Of a stretch of 64,000 nucleotides of DNA, positions 25,370 through 33,011 are shown piece by piece (the stretch's first letter is position 1; each line of letters starts with the position of its first letter). The stretch covers positions 682,001 to 746,000 of the forward strand of contig NZ_CP162412.1 in the NCBI RefSeq assembly GCF_040931995.1, given 5' to 3'. Under the pieces are notes generated by a model that was not told where the DNA came from, searched no databases, and saw nothing but the letters and a program-made list of their open reading frames with translations. The stretch comes from Pelagovum sp. HNIBRBA483 (GTDB lineage Bacteria; Pseudomonadota; Alphaproteobacteria; Rhodobacterales; Rhodobacteraceae). The position numbers and the translations under genes are program-made.

Positions 25370-27450
25370 TGAGCGATCTCGTATTTGCACCATTGCTGCC
25401 TTGGGGCGTCATTATCGTTTTGGCGTGTTTGTTTGTTCTCGTGGGTATCTTCGCGCAATGGAGGGGGTTGGGCGGGGCTCTCTTGCGTTCGGTGTCGGGC
25501 TTTGTCCTGCTCGCGGCGCTGGCAAACCCGTCCTACAAAGTCGAAGAGAGAGAGCCGCTTCCTGATATCGTCCTTGCGCTGGTTGACCGGAGTTCTAGCC
25601 AAACGCTTAGTGACCGTTCGTCGCAGACTGATGCCGCAGTGGAACATCTCCGTAGCGAGGTCGAAAGGCTCGGCAATTCGGAATTGCAGGTTGTCGAGCT
25701 TAGTGACGCTGAAGCCAATGGGGGCACAAAGTTGCTCGGACCATTGCGGGATACGCTCGCCGTCGAACAGAGTGCCCGAGTGGCGGGCATTTTTCTTGTG
25801 ACGGATGGGCAAGTCCATGATTCTGAGGATGATTTAGGGGCGGTGCCAGCGCCGGTTCATGTGCTTCTTTCAGGGAACGATACTGAGTTCGATCGCATAC
25901 TGACGATAGAAAACGCACCTGCTTACGCCATATTGGGGGAACCATTTCGAATGGTTCTCAGAGTCAATGATCTTGGCCCCGAAGCAGAGGGAATAGAGGC
26001 TCGGACGGTGCCCCTTCGGGTATCGGTCGATGGTGCATCGCCGATGAATTTCGACATTCCAGTAAATCAGGATATCGAAGTTCCTGTAAGCCTCACCCAT
26101 CCCGGAACGAACGTCCTGCAATTCGACGTTCCCTCTCTTGAAGGCGAGCTGACGGACCGGAACAACACCGCCATTATCCAGATCAACGGGGTGCGTGATC
26201 GACTGCGCGTCTTGTTGGTCAGCGGAGTTCCCCACCCTGGAGAGCGGACATGGCGGAACCTGCTGAAATCGGACAGTGCGGTTGATCTGGTGCATTTCAC
26301 CATTTTGCGACCGCCTGGAAAGCAGGATGGAACACCGGTTACTGAACTGTCACTGATTGCCTTCCCAACGCGAGAGTTGTTCGTTGAAAAGATTGAAGAA
26401 TTCGACCTGATTATTCTGGATCGGTACAAAAGGCGCGGGCTACTTCCTTCGGAATATTTTGAAAATATTCGCCGCTATGTTGAACGCGGCGGAGCGCTCC
26501 TTGTTGCGGCGGGGCCCGATTATGCGGGCGCGGATAGTGTGTTCAGATCGCCGTTGGAGGGCATCCTGCCAGGCGTGCCGACAGCCCGTGTTATCGAGAG
26601 CGAGGTGTTGCCATTGTTGACGGAAACCGGCGCTCGTCACCCTGTGACAAGCGGTTTGCAGGGCGCTGATGCGGAGACGCCTGATTGGGGGCCTTGGCTG
26701 AGGCAGATCGAGGTGACTGCCCGCGACACGGCGCGGGTCGTTTTGGATGGGGTTGATGGCGCACCTTTGTTGATGCTCGACGACGCTGGGCAGGGGCGGG
26801 TTGCGCTGCTCGCATCGGATCAGGCGTGGCTGTGGGATCGGGGCTATGCTGGCGGCGGGCCACAGTCGGGCTTATTGCGCGGTGTGGCGCATTGGCTGAT
26901 GAAGGAGCCAGAGCTTGAGGAAGAGGCGCTTCGGGCGGAAATAAATGGCAAGACAATGCGCATCATTCGCCGCACGCTCGCGGATACAGCCGACCCAGTG
27001 ATCGTCACCGAACCAGATGGCGAGGAAGCCACTATTATGCTTTCTGAACAGAGTTTTGGGAGATTTGAAGCGCTTTTCGAGGCGCAGCAGGAAGGGCTCT
27101 ATCGCCTCAGCGACGGGAGCGAGGAAACGGTCATAGCAGTTGGACCGGCGGCACCGAGAGAGTTTGAAGAAACACTCTCGACTGCGGAAGTTTTGAGCCC
27201 CTTGGCTGCGAGAAGCGGGGGCGGTGTTTATCGCTTGCAAGACGGCCTGCCGGACATTCGAACGGTGCGTGAGGGACGGGTCGCGGCGGGGCGTGGTTGG
27301 ATGGGAATTGTTCCGCGTGAGGCCCATCGTGTTGTCGATATGAGGCTTTGGCCGCTTCTACCGGGATGGTTGACGCTGCTTCTGGCTGGTTTGGCGCTGC
27401 TGGCGGCGTGGTTGGTCGAGGGCCGGTGGCAGAGGCGGCAGGTGCGTTAG
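25369..27450 (+). CDS. Large membrane protein with VWA-like and glutamine-amidotransferase-like regions
   Basis: The ~693-residue protein is the fourth gene of the moxR operon and starts at a TGATG overlap. Two N-terminal helices ('WGVIIVLACLFVLVGIFAQW' and 'SVSGFVLLAALANP') are followed by a VWA-like segment ('DIVLALVDRSSSQTLSDRS', a DxSxS motif). A class I amidotransferase-like fold (~270-520, 'LRVLLVSGVPHPGERTW', 'GGALLVAAGPDYAG') comes next, without an obvious catalytic Cys-His-Glu set. A single C-terminal helix ends the protein. It resembles the membrane protein that usually closes MoxR-DUF58-DUF4159 operons. It overlaps the convergent P1 peptidase gene by 4 bp. Confidence 0.82.
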   Translation: MSDLVFAPLLPWGVIIVLACLFVLVGIFAQWRGLGGALLRSVSGFVLLAALANPSYKVEEREPLPDIVLALVDRSSSQTLSDRSSQTDAAVEHLRSEVERLGNSELQVVELSDAEANGGTKLLGPLRDTLAVEQSARVAGIFLVTDGQVHDSEDDLGAVPAPVHVLLSGNDTEFDRILTIENAPAYAILGEPFRMVLRVNDLGPEAEGIEARTVPLRVSVDGASPMNFDIPVNQDIEVPVSLTHPGTNVLQFDVPSLEGELTDRNNTAIIQINGVRDRLRVLLVSGVPHPGERTWRNLLKSDSAVDLVHFTILRPPGKQDGTPVTELSLIAFPTRELFVEKIEEFDLIILDRYKRRGLLPSEYFENIRRYVERGGALLVAAGPDYAGADSVFRSPLEGILPGVPTARVIESEVLPLLTETGARHPVTSGLQGADAETPDWGPWLRQIEVTARDTARVVLDGVDGAPLLMLDDAGQGRVALLASDQAWLWDRGYAGGGPQSGLLRGVAHWLMKEPELEEEALRAEINGKTMRIIRRTLADTADPVIVTEPDGEEATIMLSEQSFGRFEALFEAQQEGLYRLSDGSEETVIAVGPAAPREFEETLSTAEVLSPLAARSGGGVYRLQDGLPDIRTVREGRVAAGRGWMGIVPREAHRVVDMRLWPLLPGWLTLLLAGLALLAAWLVEGRWQRRQVR

Positions 27451-28421
27451 GGCGCGGTGAAACGGGTTTTCCATGTTGGCAGGACGTCGCCCTCGGCTGT
27501 GGTGGCTGAAAAGACACCGCGCGAAATTGCCCTTGATAAACAGAGAGATGCGTGATGCCCGAGCATCAGGAGGTCTGCGTCGGTGATCTTTTTTGAACCC
27601 GTGGAAAGAGCGAAAACGAGGTCGCCATCCGCTGGCGTGTGGGCGGGGAGGAGGGCGCGGGCGATGCCGTCTTGGGCGGCGGTGGCGAGGCGGGTGCATT
27701 GGGCCTGCGTGAGCGTGGCATCGGTGGCGATGATCGCGATTGTGGTGTTTTTCGGGGCGTCCAACTTAGTGCGGGGCGGGCCGGAGGGGTAGGATTCAGG
27801 GCCACCAAGGCCGCCCAATTCGGCTTCCTTTTCAAAGGGATGCGCCCAGAAATGCGGGCCGTCCCCGATGGTTGCGGAGCCGACGGCGTTGACGGCGACG
27901 AGGGCGCCTATGGTATGGCCGGAGGGGAGCGATTCGGAGGCGGAGCCGAGGCCACCCTTCAGATTAGCGGTTGTGGCGCCGGTTCCGGCACCATGCGTGC
28001 CCAATTCAAAATTTTTCCCCAAATTTTTCATCGCGGCGCGGCCGAGCGCGGGATAGGGGTTTTCGCCCCAATCCTTTGTGCCGCCATTCAGGAGATCGAA
28101 GAGGATCGCAGCGGGAACGATGGGCACGCGCACTGGGCCTACGGGCACGCCGACGCCTTGCTTGCGCAACATGTCAGACACCCCGTCAGCGGCTGCGAGG
28201 CCGAAGGCGGAGCCGCCGGAAAGCACCAAAGCGTCAATCTTTTCAACGGTTTTATCGGGGGCGAGGAGATCGGTTTCCCGCGTTCCGGGTGCGCCGCCCA
28301 TGACGCTGACACCTGCAACGGCGGGGCGCTCGGGCATCAGCACGGTGACGCCGGATTTCAGCTTCGGGTCGCTCGCGTTGCCGACGCGAATCCCTGCGAC
28401 ATCTGTGATGAGATTTTGCAT
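27447..28421 (-). CDS. P1-family (DmpA-like) self-cleaving aminopeptidase
   Basis: The 324-residue Ntn-hydrolase-type peptidase starts 'MQNLITDVAGIRVGNASD', the family N-terminus. It has 'LVLSGGSAFGLAAADGV', the 'ATTANLKGGLGSASE' loop and 'NTTIAIIATDATLTQAQ'. By analogy with DmpA, where the chain is cut before the nucleophile just ahead of an ATDA motif, cleavage should occur at N-T with Thr as nucleophile. The enzyme would release N-terminal D/L-amino acids or beta-peptides. An 11-bp tandem repeat array lies 120-170 bp upstream of its start. The substrate is unknown. Confidence 0.88.
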   Translation of the reverse strand: MQNLITDVAGIRVGNASDPKLKSGVTVLMPERPAVAGVSVMGGAPGTRETDLLAPDKTVEKIDALVLSGGSAFGLAAADGVSDMLRKQGVGVPVGPVRVPIVPAAILFDLLNGGTKDWGENPYPALGRAAMKNLGKNFELGTHGAGTGATTANLKGGLGSASESLPSGHTIGALVAVNAVGSATIGDGPHFWAHPFEKEAELGGLGGPESYPSGPPRTKLDAPKNTTIAIIATDATLTQAQCTRLATAAQDGIARALLPAHTPADGDLVFALSTGSKKITDADLLMLGHHASLCLSRAISRGVFSATTAEGDVLPTWKTRFTAP

Positions 28422-28539
28422 TTTGCGGTGCGCTGGTCCCTTTGAAGTGCGGTGTTAACCAACATGTCGGCTCAGGCGGCGCTTGTCACCTGTTGGACGT
28501 TAATACTTCGCCATGATTTCGGAGGAGGCCAAGTAACAT

Positions 28540-28594
28540 TGATGCACAACTGATGCACATCCCATGCACATCCTATGCATATCGAAATGCATGA
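28540..28594. repeat. Five tandem 11-bp repeats with ATGCA core
   Basis: Five consecutive 11-bp units start at 28540, 28551, 28562, 28573 and 28584. Each carries ATGCA at the same offset; the first four read roughly YNATGCAYAWC. The period is close to one helical turn, so the cores face the same side of the DNA. The array lies in the gap between the DUF1992 stop and the P1 peptidase start, in the peptidase upstream region. No gene is seen in 28422-28634. Confidence 0.75.
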
Positions 28595-28634
28595 TTTTTG
28601 CCGCTTGCCGAACGTTTCGGCAACGTCACGGTGG

Positions 28635-28958
28635 CTAGTCGGAACCGAAATATTTGCGCCGCGCCTCGACCGCCATCGCGTAGCGCATTTCGAGGGTGGC
28701 CAGCGCGGCCATCGCCTCCTTGCGGGCGGCGGGATCAGTGAGGGCGGCAAGCTCGGCGCGCTTTGCGTCGCATTCCTTTTTGAGGGAGATTTCCTGCGGG
28801 AGCGCGCCTGCTTCGGCCATGATGCGGAAGCCGACAGCATCGGCGGAGCTGGATGCGCCGTCAGATTGTAGCGGCTTGCCCGCGCCGCGCAGGTTGTCGA
28901 GCTGGCCCTCGGCCTGTGCTTTGCGGATCTGCCGTTCGGAGAGTTCCCGCCATTTCAT
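28635..28958 (-). CDS. DUF1992 (DnaJC28-like conserved domain) protein
   Basis: The 107-residue protein begins 'MKWRELSERQIRKAQAEGQL' and continues 'DNLRGAGKPLQ', the hallmark of DUF1992/DnaJ homolog subfamily C member 28 conserved domain. A helical C-terminal half rich in Ala, Arg and Glu follows. There is no J-domain, signal peptide or membrane helix. The family is often called YdbL-like or DnaJ-like in bacterial annotation but its function is not established. It is monocistronic, between the duplicated element and the 11-bp array. Confidence 0.85.
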   Translation of the reverse strand: MKWRELSERQIRKAQAEGQLDNLRGAGKPLQSDGASSSADAVGFRIMAEAGALPQEISLKKECDAKRAELAALTDPAARKEAMAALATLEMRYAMAVEARRKYFGSD

Positions 28959-29004
28959 GCGGTAAGGATAGGCGGGGATTTCGCGCGGGACAAGGCCGCA
29001 GGCC

Positions 29005-29138
29005 GCCGCGCAGCGTCCGACCGCCCGCTCGGGCGGACGCTTTGGGTGCCGAGTCGCGGGGATAGATGGCGGAGGGGGGTGGGGGGATAAAGTGCGGACC
29101 TTTCAGGGTAGAGCGCCCACCCGCGGCCGGACGCTGCG
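29005..29138. repeat. Duplicated ~133-bp intergenic element, copy 1
   Basis: This copy matches 29183-29315 along its whole length with scattered mismatches. Its ends are inverted: CGCAGCGTCCG near the left and CGGACGCTGCG at the right. The left end folds into a GC-rich hairpin (29013-29040). The 360-bp gap 28959-29318 holds only these two copies; no real gene was found in it. Confidence 0.8.
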
Positions 29139-29182
29139 CTTTGCGAGGAAGCCTCTGATTTGCACCTGTTAGTGGATGTGCT

Positions 29183-29315
29183 GCCGCGCAGCGTCCGACC
29201 GCCCCGTTGGGCGGACGCTTTTGCGATGTGGTCGCGGGGATAGACGGTGGAGGGCGTGGGGGGATAAAGTGCTGACCTTGGAGGGCAGAGCGCCCGCCCA
29301 CGGCCGGACGCCGCG
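29183..29315. repeat. Duplicated ~133-bp intergenic element, copy 2
   Basis: This is the second copy of the element at 29005-29138, in the same orientation, with its start 178 bp to the right. The left inverted end CGCAGCGTCCG is exact, while the right end is CGGACGCCGCG, one base off. The internal block GATAAAGTG is shared. It ends 4 bp before the stop of the flavoprotein gene. Confidence 0.8.
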
Positions 29316-29318
29316 CGT

Positions 29319-30083
29319 CTAGTTTGAATGCCGGATGAAGGGCGTGTGGCTGGGCTGGTCTGTTTTCAATTGGCCGTTGGCATCGAAATCATCATCGGCG
29401 TTGAACGGCATCAGAGGGCGTTGGTCGAAAGTGGCCATCACCTCGGATTGCGCGGCAAGCACCTCTGATAGACGGTCCTGAAGGGCGGTTTGCCGCGCGC
29501 CTTGGTGGTAGCCGTGGACCCCGTGTACGACCTTGGGAACTGCGACGGAAAAACCGAGGTACCTGAGCGTATATGCTGCGGGCCAGAGCAGGAGTTGGAC
29601 GTCGCCTTCCTTGCCATTGAAAACGCTCTCTTCTTCTTTGGAGCCGGTGGTGACGCAGAAAAGCGCCTTTTTGCCACGGAACTGGCCGGTGTCGAAGCGT
29701 TCGTCCACCGTGTGCAACGCGCCATGTGCGAGGGCGCGATCAAACCAGCCTTTCAAAATAGCGGGCGGAGCGAACCACCAAAGCGGGAAATGAAAGACGA
29801 TGCGGTCCGCGCGGCGTATCTTTTCGATCTCTTGCGCGACGTCATCGGGCAATGTGCCTTCTGCGGCGGCGGCTTCTTGTGCCTTGAGCGGGTCGAAGGG
29901 AGTGTCGGGCGCGGGATTGGGGTAGTTGCTGGCGCGTTCGACGGGATTGAAGCCTTGCGCGACCAGATCGGAGAACAGCACGGTATCGCCCTGCGCGAGG
30001 CAGGCTTTGCGGGTGGCCTCGGCCCATGCGCCATTGAAGGAGCGCGGGTCAGGATGTGCCAAGACGATCAAGGTGGTTGTCAT
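29319..30083 (-). CDS. NAD(P)H dehydrogenase (quinone)-like flavodoxin-fold oxidoreductase
   Basis: The 254-residue protein has the flavodoxin_2 fold: 'TLIVLAHPDPRSFNGAWAEA' at the N-terminus (FMN/FAD phosphate loop), 'RIVFHFPLWWFAPPAILKGW' in the centre and 'ALFCVTTGSKEE' next to the flavin. It resembles KefF/MdaB/NQO1-type quinone reductases, which carry out two-electron reduction of quinones. The ATG at 30083 is used; the extension to 30185 lacks family similarity. The C-terminal ~45 residues are hydrophilic and variable. No operon partner is visible. Confidence 0.86.
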   Translation of the reverse strand: MTTTLIVLAHPDPRSFNGAWAEATRKACLAQGDTVLFSDLVAQGFNPVERASNYPNPAPDTPFDPLKAQEAAAAEGTLPDDVAQEIEKIRRADRIVFHFPLWWFAPPAILKGWFDRALAHGALHTVDERFDTGQFRGKKALFCVTTGSKEEESVFNGKEGDVQLLLWPAAYTLRYLGFSVAVPKVVHGVHGYHQGARQTALQDRLSEVLAAQSEVMATFDQRPLMPFNADDDFDANGQLKTDQPSHTPFIRHSN

Positions 30084-30252
30084 TGTGGATGCCGGAACTG
30101 CCTCTGAGCGATCTAATCGCGGCAAACTGCCTATCAAGCGGGTTTTAGGCAAGAGCCAGTGCGATGCTTTGATGTATTGAGGCATCGAGATTTGAGAAAT
30201 CCCTTTTCAGGCGAGGGCTAATCGTCTAGAGCGCGGCGCATGGCGTAAAGCC

Positions 30253-30284
30253 TCCGGTCGCAGCCTACCCGGACAAAACAAGGG
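30253..30284 (+). promoter_or_regulatory. preQ1-I riboswitch aptamer
   Basis: The stem TCCGG (30253-30257) pairs with CCGGA (30269-30273). The loop begins TCGCAG and contains C30268 at the position of the preQ1-contacting cytosine. The 3' tail is CAAAACAAGGG. The loop start and tail match my memory of the Thermoanaerobacter tengcongensis preQ1-I aptamer (GGGUCGCAG ... ACAAAACAAGG). It lies in the leader of queF and a queuosine-precursor transporter, exactly where a preQ1 sensor belongs. Confidence 0.82.
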
Positions 30285-30290
30285 ACCAAA

Positions 30291-30348
30291 GCGCAGGAAA
30301 CCTCCTGCGCCAGCACTGGCTGCGCGGCCGGGGGCCTCGAAAAGAGGA
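30291..30348 (+). promoter_or_regulatory. Expression-platform hairpins downstream of the preQ1 aptamer
   Basis: A perfect 8-bp hairpin (GCGCAGGA / TCCTGCGC, 30291-30310) is followed by CCTC-GAAAA-GAGG (30335-30347). The second hairpin buries the GAGGA ribosome-binding site of queF (30344-30348). CCTC at 30301-30304 could pair with the same GAGG instead. No U-tract follows either hairpin, so control is more likely translational. Confidence 0.5.
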
Positions 30349-30355
30349 CATCCCG

Positions 30356-30823
30356 ATGTCGAAAGAAGATATCTATTCGGGCCTGACCCAGCTGGGCCAG
30401 ATGACCGAAACCCCCAAGAGCCCCGAAGAGGCGGTGCTCGAAAAAGTACCGAACCCGCAGGCGGATACCCGCTTTGCGGTGCGCTTTACCGCACCTGAAT
30501 TTACCTCGCTCTGCCCGATGACGGGCCAGCCCGATTTTGCCCATTTGGTGATCGATTACCTCCCCGGCAAATGGCTGGTGGAGAGCAAATCGCTGAAGCT
30601 CTATCTGACGTCCTTCCGCAATCATGGTGCGTTCCACGAGGATTGCACGGTGTCGATCGGGCGGCGATTGGCGGACCTTCTGGAGCCTGAGTGGCTGCGG
30701 ATCGGCGGCTACTGGTATCCGCGCGGCGGCATCCCGATTGATGTGTTCTGGCAGACCGGGCCGGAGCCGAAAGACGTATGGATCCCCGAGCAGGGCGTCC
30801 CGACCTACCGTGGAAGAGGATAA
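30356..30823 (+). CDS. queF: NADPH-dependent 7-cyano-7-deazaguanine (preQ0) reductase
   Basis: The 155-residue protein is a short-form (YkvM-type) QueF, a T-fold enzyme that reduces the preQ0 nitrile to the preQ1 amine for tRNA queuosine. Cys53 in '[11 protein letters not shown]' is the thioimide-forming nucleophile and Asp60 the proton donor. The '[21 protein letters not shown]' region contains the QueF motif that binds NADPH. The gene is preceded by a preQ1-I riboswitch, so its own product should repress it. It is 4 bp upstream of a VUT-family transporter. Confidence 0.96.
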   Translation: MSKEDIYSGLTQLGQMTETPKSPEEAVLEKVPNPQADTRFAVRFTAPEFTSLCPMTGQPDFAHLVIDYLPGKWLVESKSLKLYLTSFRNHGAFHEDCTVSIGRRLADLLEPEWLRIGGYWYPRGGIPIDVFWQTGPEPKDVWIPEQGVPTYRGRG

Positions 30824-30827
30824 GCTG

Positions 30828-31391
30828 ATGAACACCGGAACCATGCAACGGACCGAAGGGTTCATTTATCTGGCGCTTTTCGCGCTGACCATTCCGCTGG
30901 CGAACTGGATGATCGGCAATGTCGGTACTGTTTGCTTTCCTGACGGGCCGTGCGTGATCCCCGTTTGGCCGGGAATTACCGCGCCGAGCGGTGTGCTGGC
31001 TGTAGGCTTTGCGCTGGTGCTGCGTGATCTGGTGCAGCGGCGCTTGGGCGTGAAATGGGCGCTGGGCGCGATTGTCGTCGGTGCGGCGCTGTCCGGCTTT
31101 GTGGCGGCGCCGGCGCTGGTGGTGGCGTCTGTCGTGGCGTTCCTGTTTGCGGAAAGTGCGGACCTTGCGGTGTTTACCCCGCTGCAAAAGCGCGGGCTGA
31201 TCACGGCTGTCGTGGCGTCGAGCTTTGTGGGCCTTGTGGTGGACAGCGTGCTGTTCCTGTGGCTGGCCTTTGGGAGCCTCGATTTCCTCACCGGTCAGGT
31301 GATGGGCAAGGTTTGGGCGGTGGTTGTTTCCATCCCCGTGATCTGGCTGATCCGCCGCTGGGACATGCAACGCGGGCTGACGGCCGCCTGA
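30828..31391 (+). CDS. Queuosine precursor transporter (VUT/YhhQ family)
   Basis: The 187-residue membrane protein has about six helices, including 'GFIYLALFALTIPLANWMIG', 'LVVASVVAFLFAESADLAVF' and 'AVVVSIPVIWLI'. It also has the VUT-family segments 'LRDLVQRRLG' and 'AESADLAVFTPLQKR'. YhhQ-type proteins import preQ0/preQ1. The context with queF and a preQ1 riboswitch makes precursor uptake the likely role. The ATG at 30828 follows the queF stop directly. A terminator lies at 31411-31446. Confidence 0.92.
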   Translation: MNTGTMQRTEGFIYLALFALTIPLANWMIGNVGTVCFPDGPCVIPVWPGITAPSGVLAVGFALVLRDLVQRRLGVKWALGAIVVGAALSGFVAAPALVVASVVAFLFAESADLAVFTPLQKRGLITAVVASSFVGLVVDSVLFLWLAFGSLDFLTGQVMGKVWAVVVSIPVIWLIRRWDMQRGLTAA

Positions 31392-31410
31392 TCAGGCCGG
31401 AGAATGACGG

Positions 31411-31446
31411 AAAGGCGCTTGCGGCGGGGCTGCGGGCGCCTTTTTT
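31411..31446 (+). terminator. Rho-independent terminator of queF-VUT operon
   Basis: AAAGGCGC (31411-31418) pairs with GCGCCTTT (31436-31443), and the T-run continues to 31446. It lies 20 bp past the transporter stop. Confidence 0.85.
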
Positions 31447-31525
31447 ATTTGAGCCTGCGCAGCATGATGCGCGCATCAAAACACTTGCCAGAATCCGCGA
31501 TTGGCCCTAATCGGGCGATAAGCGC

Positions 31526-31653
31526 GTGGCGATGGCGTCGCCACAGGGAAACTCCCGTTGCTTGCGGCCCGATTGGGCTGCTGTCGTCCTGAACGCCGGG
31601 ACCTTTCGGGGGTCTCGCGCAGGTGCCGCAAAGACCCCGCAAAAAGTGAGGTC
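31526..31653 (+). promoter_or_regulatory. Structured leader of the creatinase gene, unidentified
   Basis: The 31447-31660 gap has no gene but several inverted repeats. GTGGCGA/TCGCCAC (31526-31544) is a perfect 7-bp hairpin. GGGGTCT (31609-31615) pairs with AGACCCC (31632-31638). An outer GACCT (31600-31604) pairs with AGGTC (31649-31653), enclosing the previous stem just before the start codon. I do not recognise a known riboswitch class. Confidence 0.4.
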
Positions 31654-31660
31654 TGAACCA

Positions 31661-32863
31661 ATGGAACGTCCGCAGTTTTACCGTTTTCACCAAGGCGACC
31701 GCATTCTGTCGTTTGCCGCATCCGAATATGATGCCCGCCTGAAGGGCCTGCGCGCGCGCATGGCTGAGGCTGGCGTGGAGGCATGTGTTTTCACCTCGAT
31801 GCACAACATCGCCTATTATTCCGGCTTCCTTTACTGTGCGTTTGGCCGCCCCTATGGCCTCGTCGTTACCGAGAGCGAAAGCGTGACGATCAGCGCTGGC
31901 ATTGACGCGGCGCAACCGTGGCGGCGCTGTCATGGCGACAACATCACCTATACCGACTGGCAGCGCGACAATTACTGGCGTGCGATCCTGAGCGTGACCG
32001 GCACGGGCCGTGTGATCGGCTACGAGGGCGATCACATGAGCCTGTTGCAGAGCGAGAAGCTGGATCACTTCCTTACGCCGAAATCCCGCGTGGATGTGGC
32101 GCCGATGACGATGGTGCAGCGGATGCACAAATCCGCCGCTGAACTGGAAATCATCCGCGCTGGGGCGGCCACTGCCGATGTGGGCGGCTACGCGATCCGC
32201 GAGGCGGTGAAAGCCGGTGCTCGCGAGATCGACATTGCGATGGCGGGCCGTGACGCGATGGAGCTGGAGATTGCCAAGCGTTACCCCGATGCCGAGTACC
32301 GTGACACATGGGTCTGGTTCCAGTCGGGTATCAATACCGATGGCGCGCATAACCCCGTTACCGCGCGGCAATTGGAAGTGGGTGATATTCTGAGCCTCAA
32401 CACCTTCCCGATGATCTCGGGCTATTACACGGCGCTGGAGCGGACGATGTTCGTGCGCGAAGTGGATGATGCCAGCCTTAAGATCTGGGAAGCCAACGTG
32501 GGCGCGCATGAATACGGCATGAGCCTGCTGAAGCCGGGAGCGTCTTGTTCGGAGATCACCGCGAAGATCAACGACTTCTTTGCCGAGCGTGACCTGCTGC
32601 AATACCGTACCTTTGGCTACGGGCATTCCTTTGGCGTGCTGAGCCACTACTATGGCCGTGAAGCGGGGCTGGAACTGCGCGAGGATATCGACACGGTGCT
32701 GGAGCCGGGGATGGTGATCTCGATGGAGCCGATGCTGACCATTGCCGACGGTCAACCGGGTGCGGGTGGCTATCGCGAGCATGACATCCTGATCATCACC
32801 CAGGATGGCAACGAAAATATCACCGGCTACCCCTATGGGCCGGAGTTCAACGTCGTCGGCTAA
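31661..32863 (+). CDS. Creatinase (creatine amidinohydrolase)
   Basis: This 400-residue pita-bread-fold protein cleaves creatine to sarcosine and urea. It shows creatinase-specific blocks rather than generic M24 peptidase ones: 'LYCAFGRPYGLVVTE' (Arg63), 'YTDWQRDNYW', 'FQSGINTDGAHNPVT' (His230), 'GYYTALERTMF' (Glu260), 'FGYGHSFGVLSHYYGREAG' (Arg333) and 'VISMEPM' (Glu356). From memory, Pseudomonas putida creatinase uses Arg64, His232, Glu262, Arg335 and Glu358, so the set is complete with a one- to two-residue offset. M24-type metal ligands are absent, as expected. The related DMSP lyase DddP was considered and rejected for lack of these blocks. A structured leader precedes it. Confidence 0.92.
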   Translation: MERPQFYRFHQGDRILSFAASEYDARLKGLRARMAEAGVEACVFTSMHNIAYYSGFLYCAFGRPYGLVVTESESVTISAGIDAAQPWRRCHGDNITYTDWQRDNYWRAILSVTGTGRVIGYEGDHMSLLQSEKLDHFLTPKSRVDVAPMTMVQRMHKSAAELEIIRAGAATADVGGYAIREAVKAGAREIDIAMAGRDAMELEIAKRYPDAEYRDTWVWFQSGINTDGAHNPVTARQLEVGDILSLNTFPMISGYYTALERTMFVREVDDASLKIWEANVGAHEYGMSLLKPGASCSEITAKINDFFAERDLLQYRTFGYGHSFGVLSHYYGREAGLELREDIDTVLEPGMVISMEPMLTIADGQPGAGGYREHDILIITQDGNENITGYPYGPEFNVVG

Positions 32864-32874
32864 GGGCTGGCGGG

Positions 32875-32901
32875 CCTGCGCGGGTGTATTGCCCGCGCAG
32901 G
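32875..32901 (+). terminator. GC-rich hairpin after creatinase, weak terminator
   Basis: CCTGCGCGGG (32875-32884) and CCCGCGCAGG (32892-32901) form a perfect 10-bp stem with a 7-nt loop 12 bp past the stop. There is no T-run, so it may stabilise the mRNA 3' end or be a Rho-assisted stop rather than an intrinsic terminator. Confidence 0.45.
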
Positions 32902-33011
32902 GCGTGTGATTGTGGCGGTAATGTCACCTTTGCGCGAGGTCAGGCTTAGAGATTTGCTCTTTTTGATCAAGTTGGTATCAAAACGACGATCTAAAAAGAA
33001 CGGACTCGAAG

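Noticed and set aside
28861-29301. Minus-strand frame with a repeated 'FIPPPP' peptide
   Set aside because: The repetition simply reflects the duplicated 133-bp DNA element. The frame runs into DUF1992 on another phase and lacks a ribosome-binding site.
30218-30865. Minus-strand frame covering the queF leader and gene
   Set aside because: It is an antisense shadow; QueF and the riboswitch on the plus strand explain the sequence.
31661-32863. Possible DMSP lyase DddP
   Set aside because: DddP shares the M24 fold and is frequent in Roseobacters, but this protein has the complete creatinase active site and creatinase-specific blocks.
32875-32901. Strong intrinsic terminator after creatinase
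   Set aside because: The stem is strong but there is no U-tract, so it is kept only as a low-confidence hairpin.
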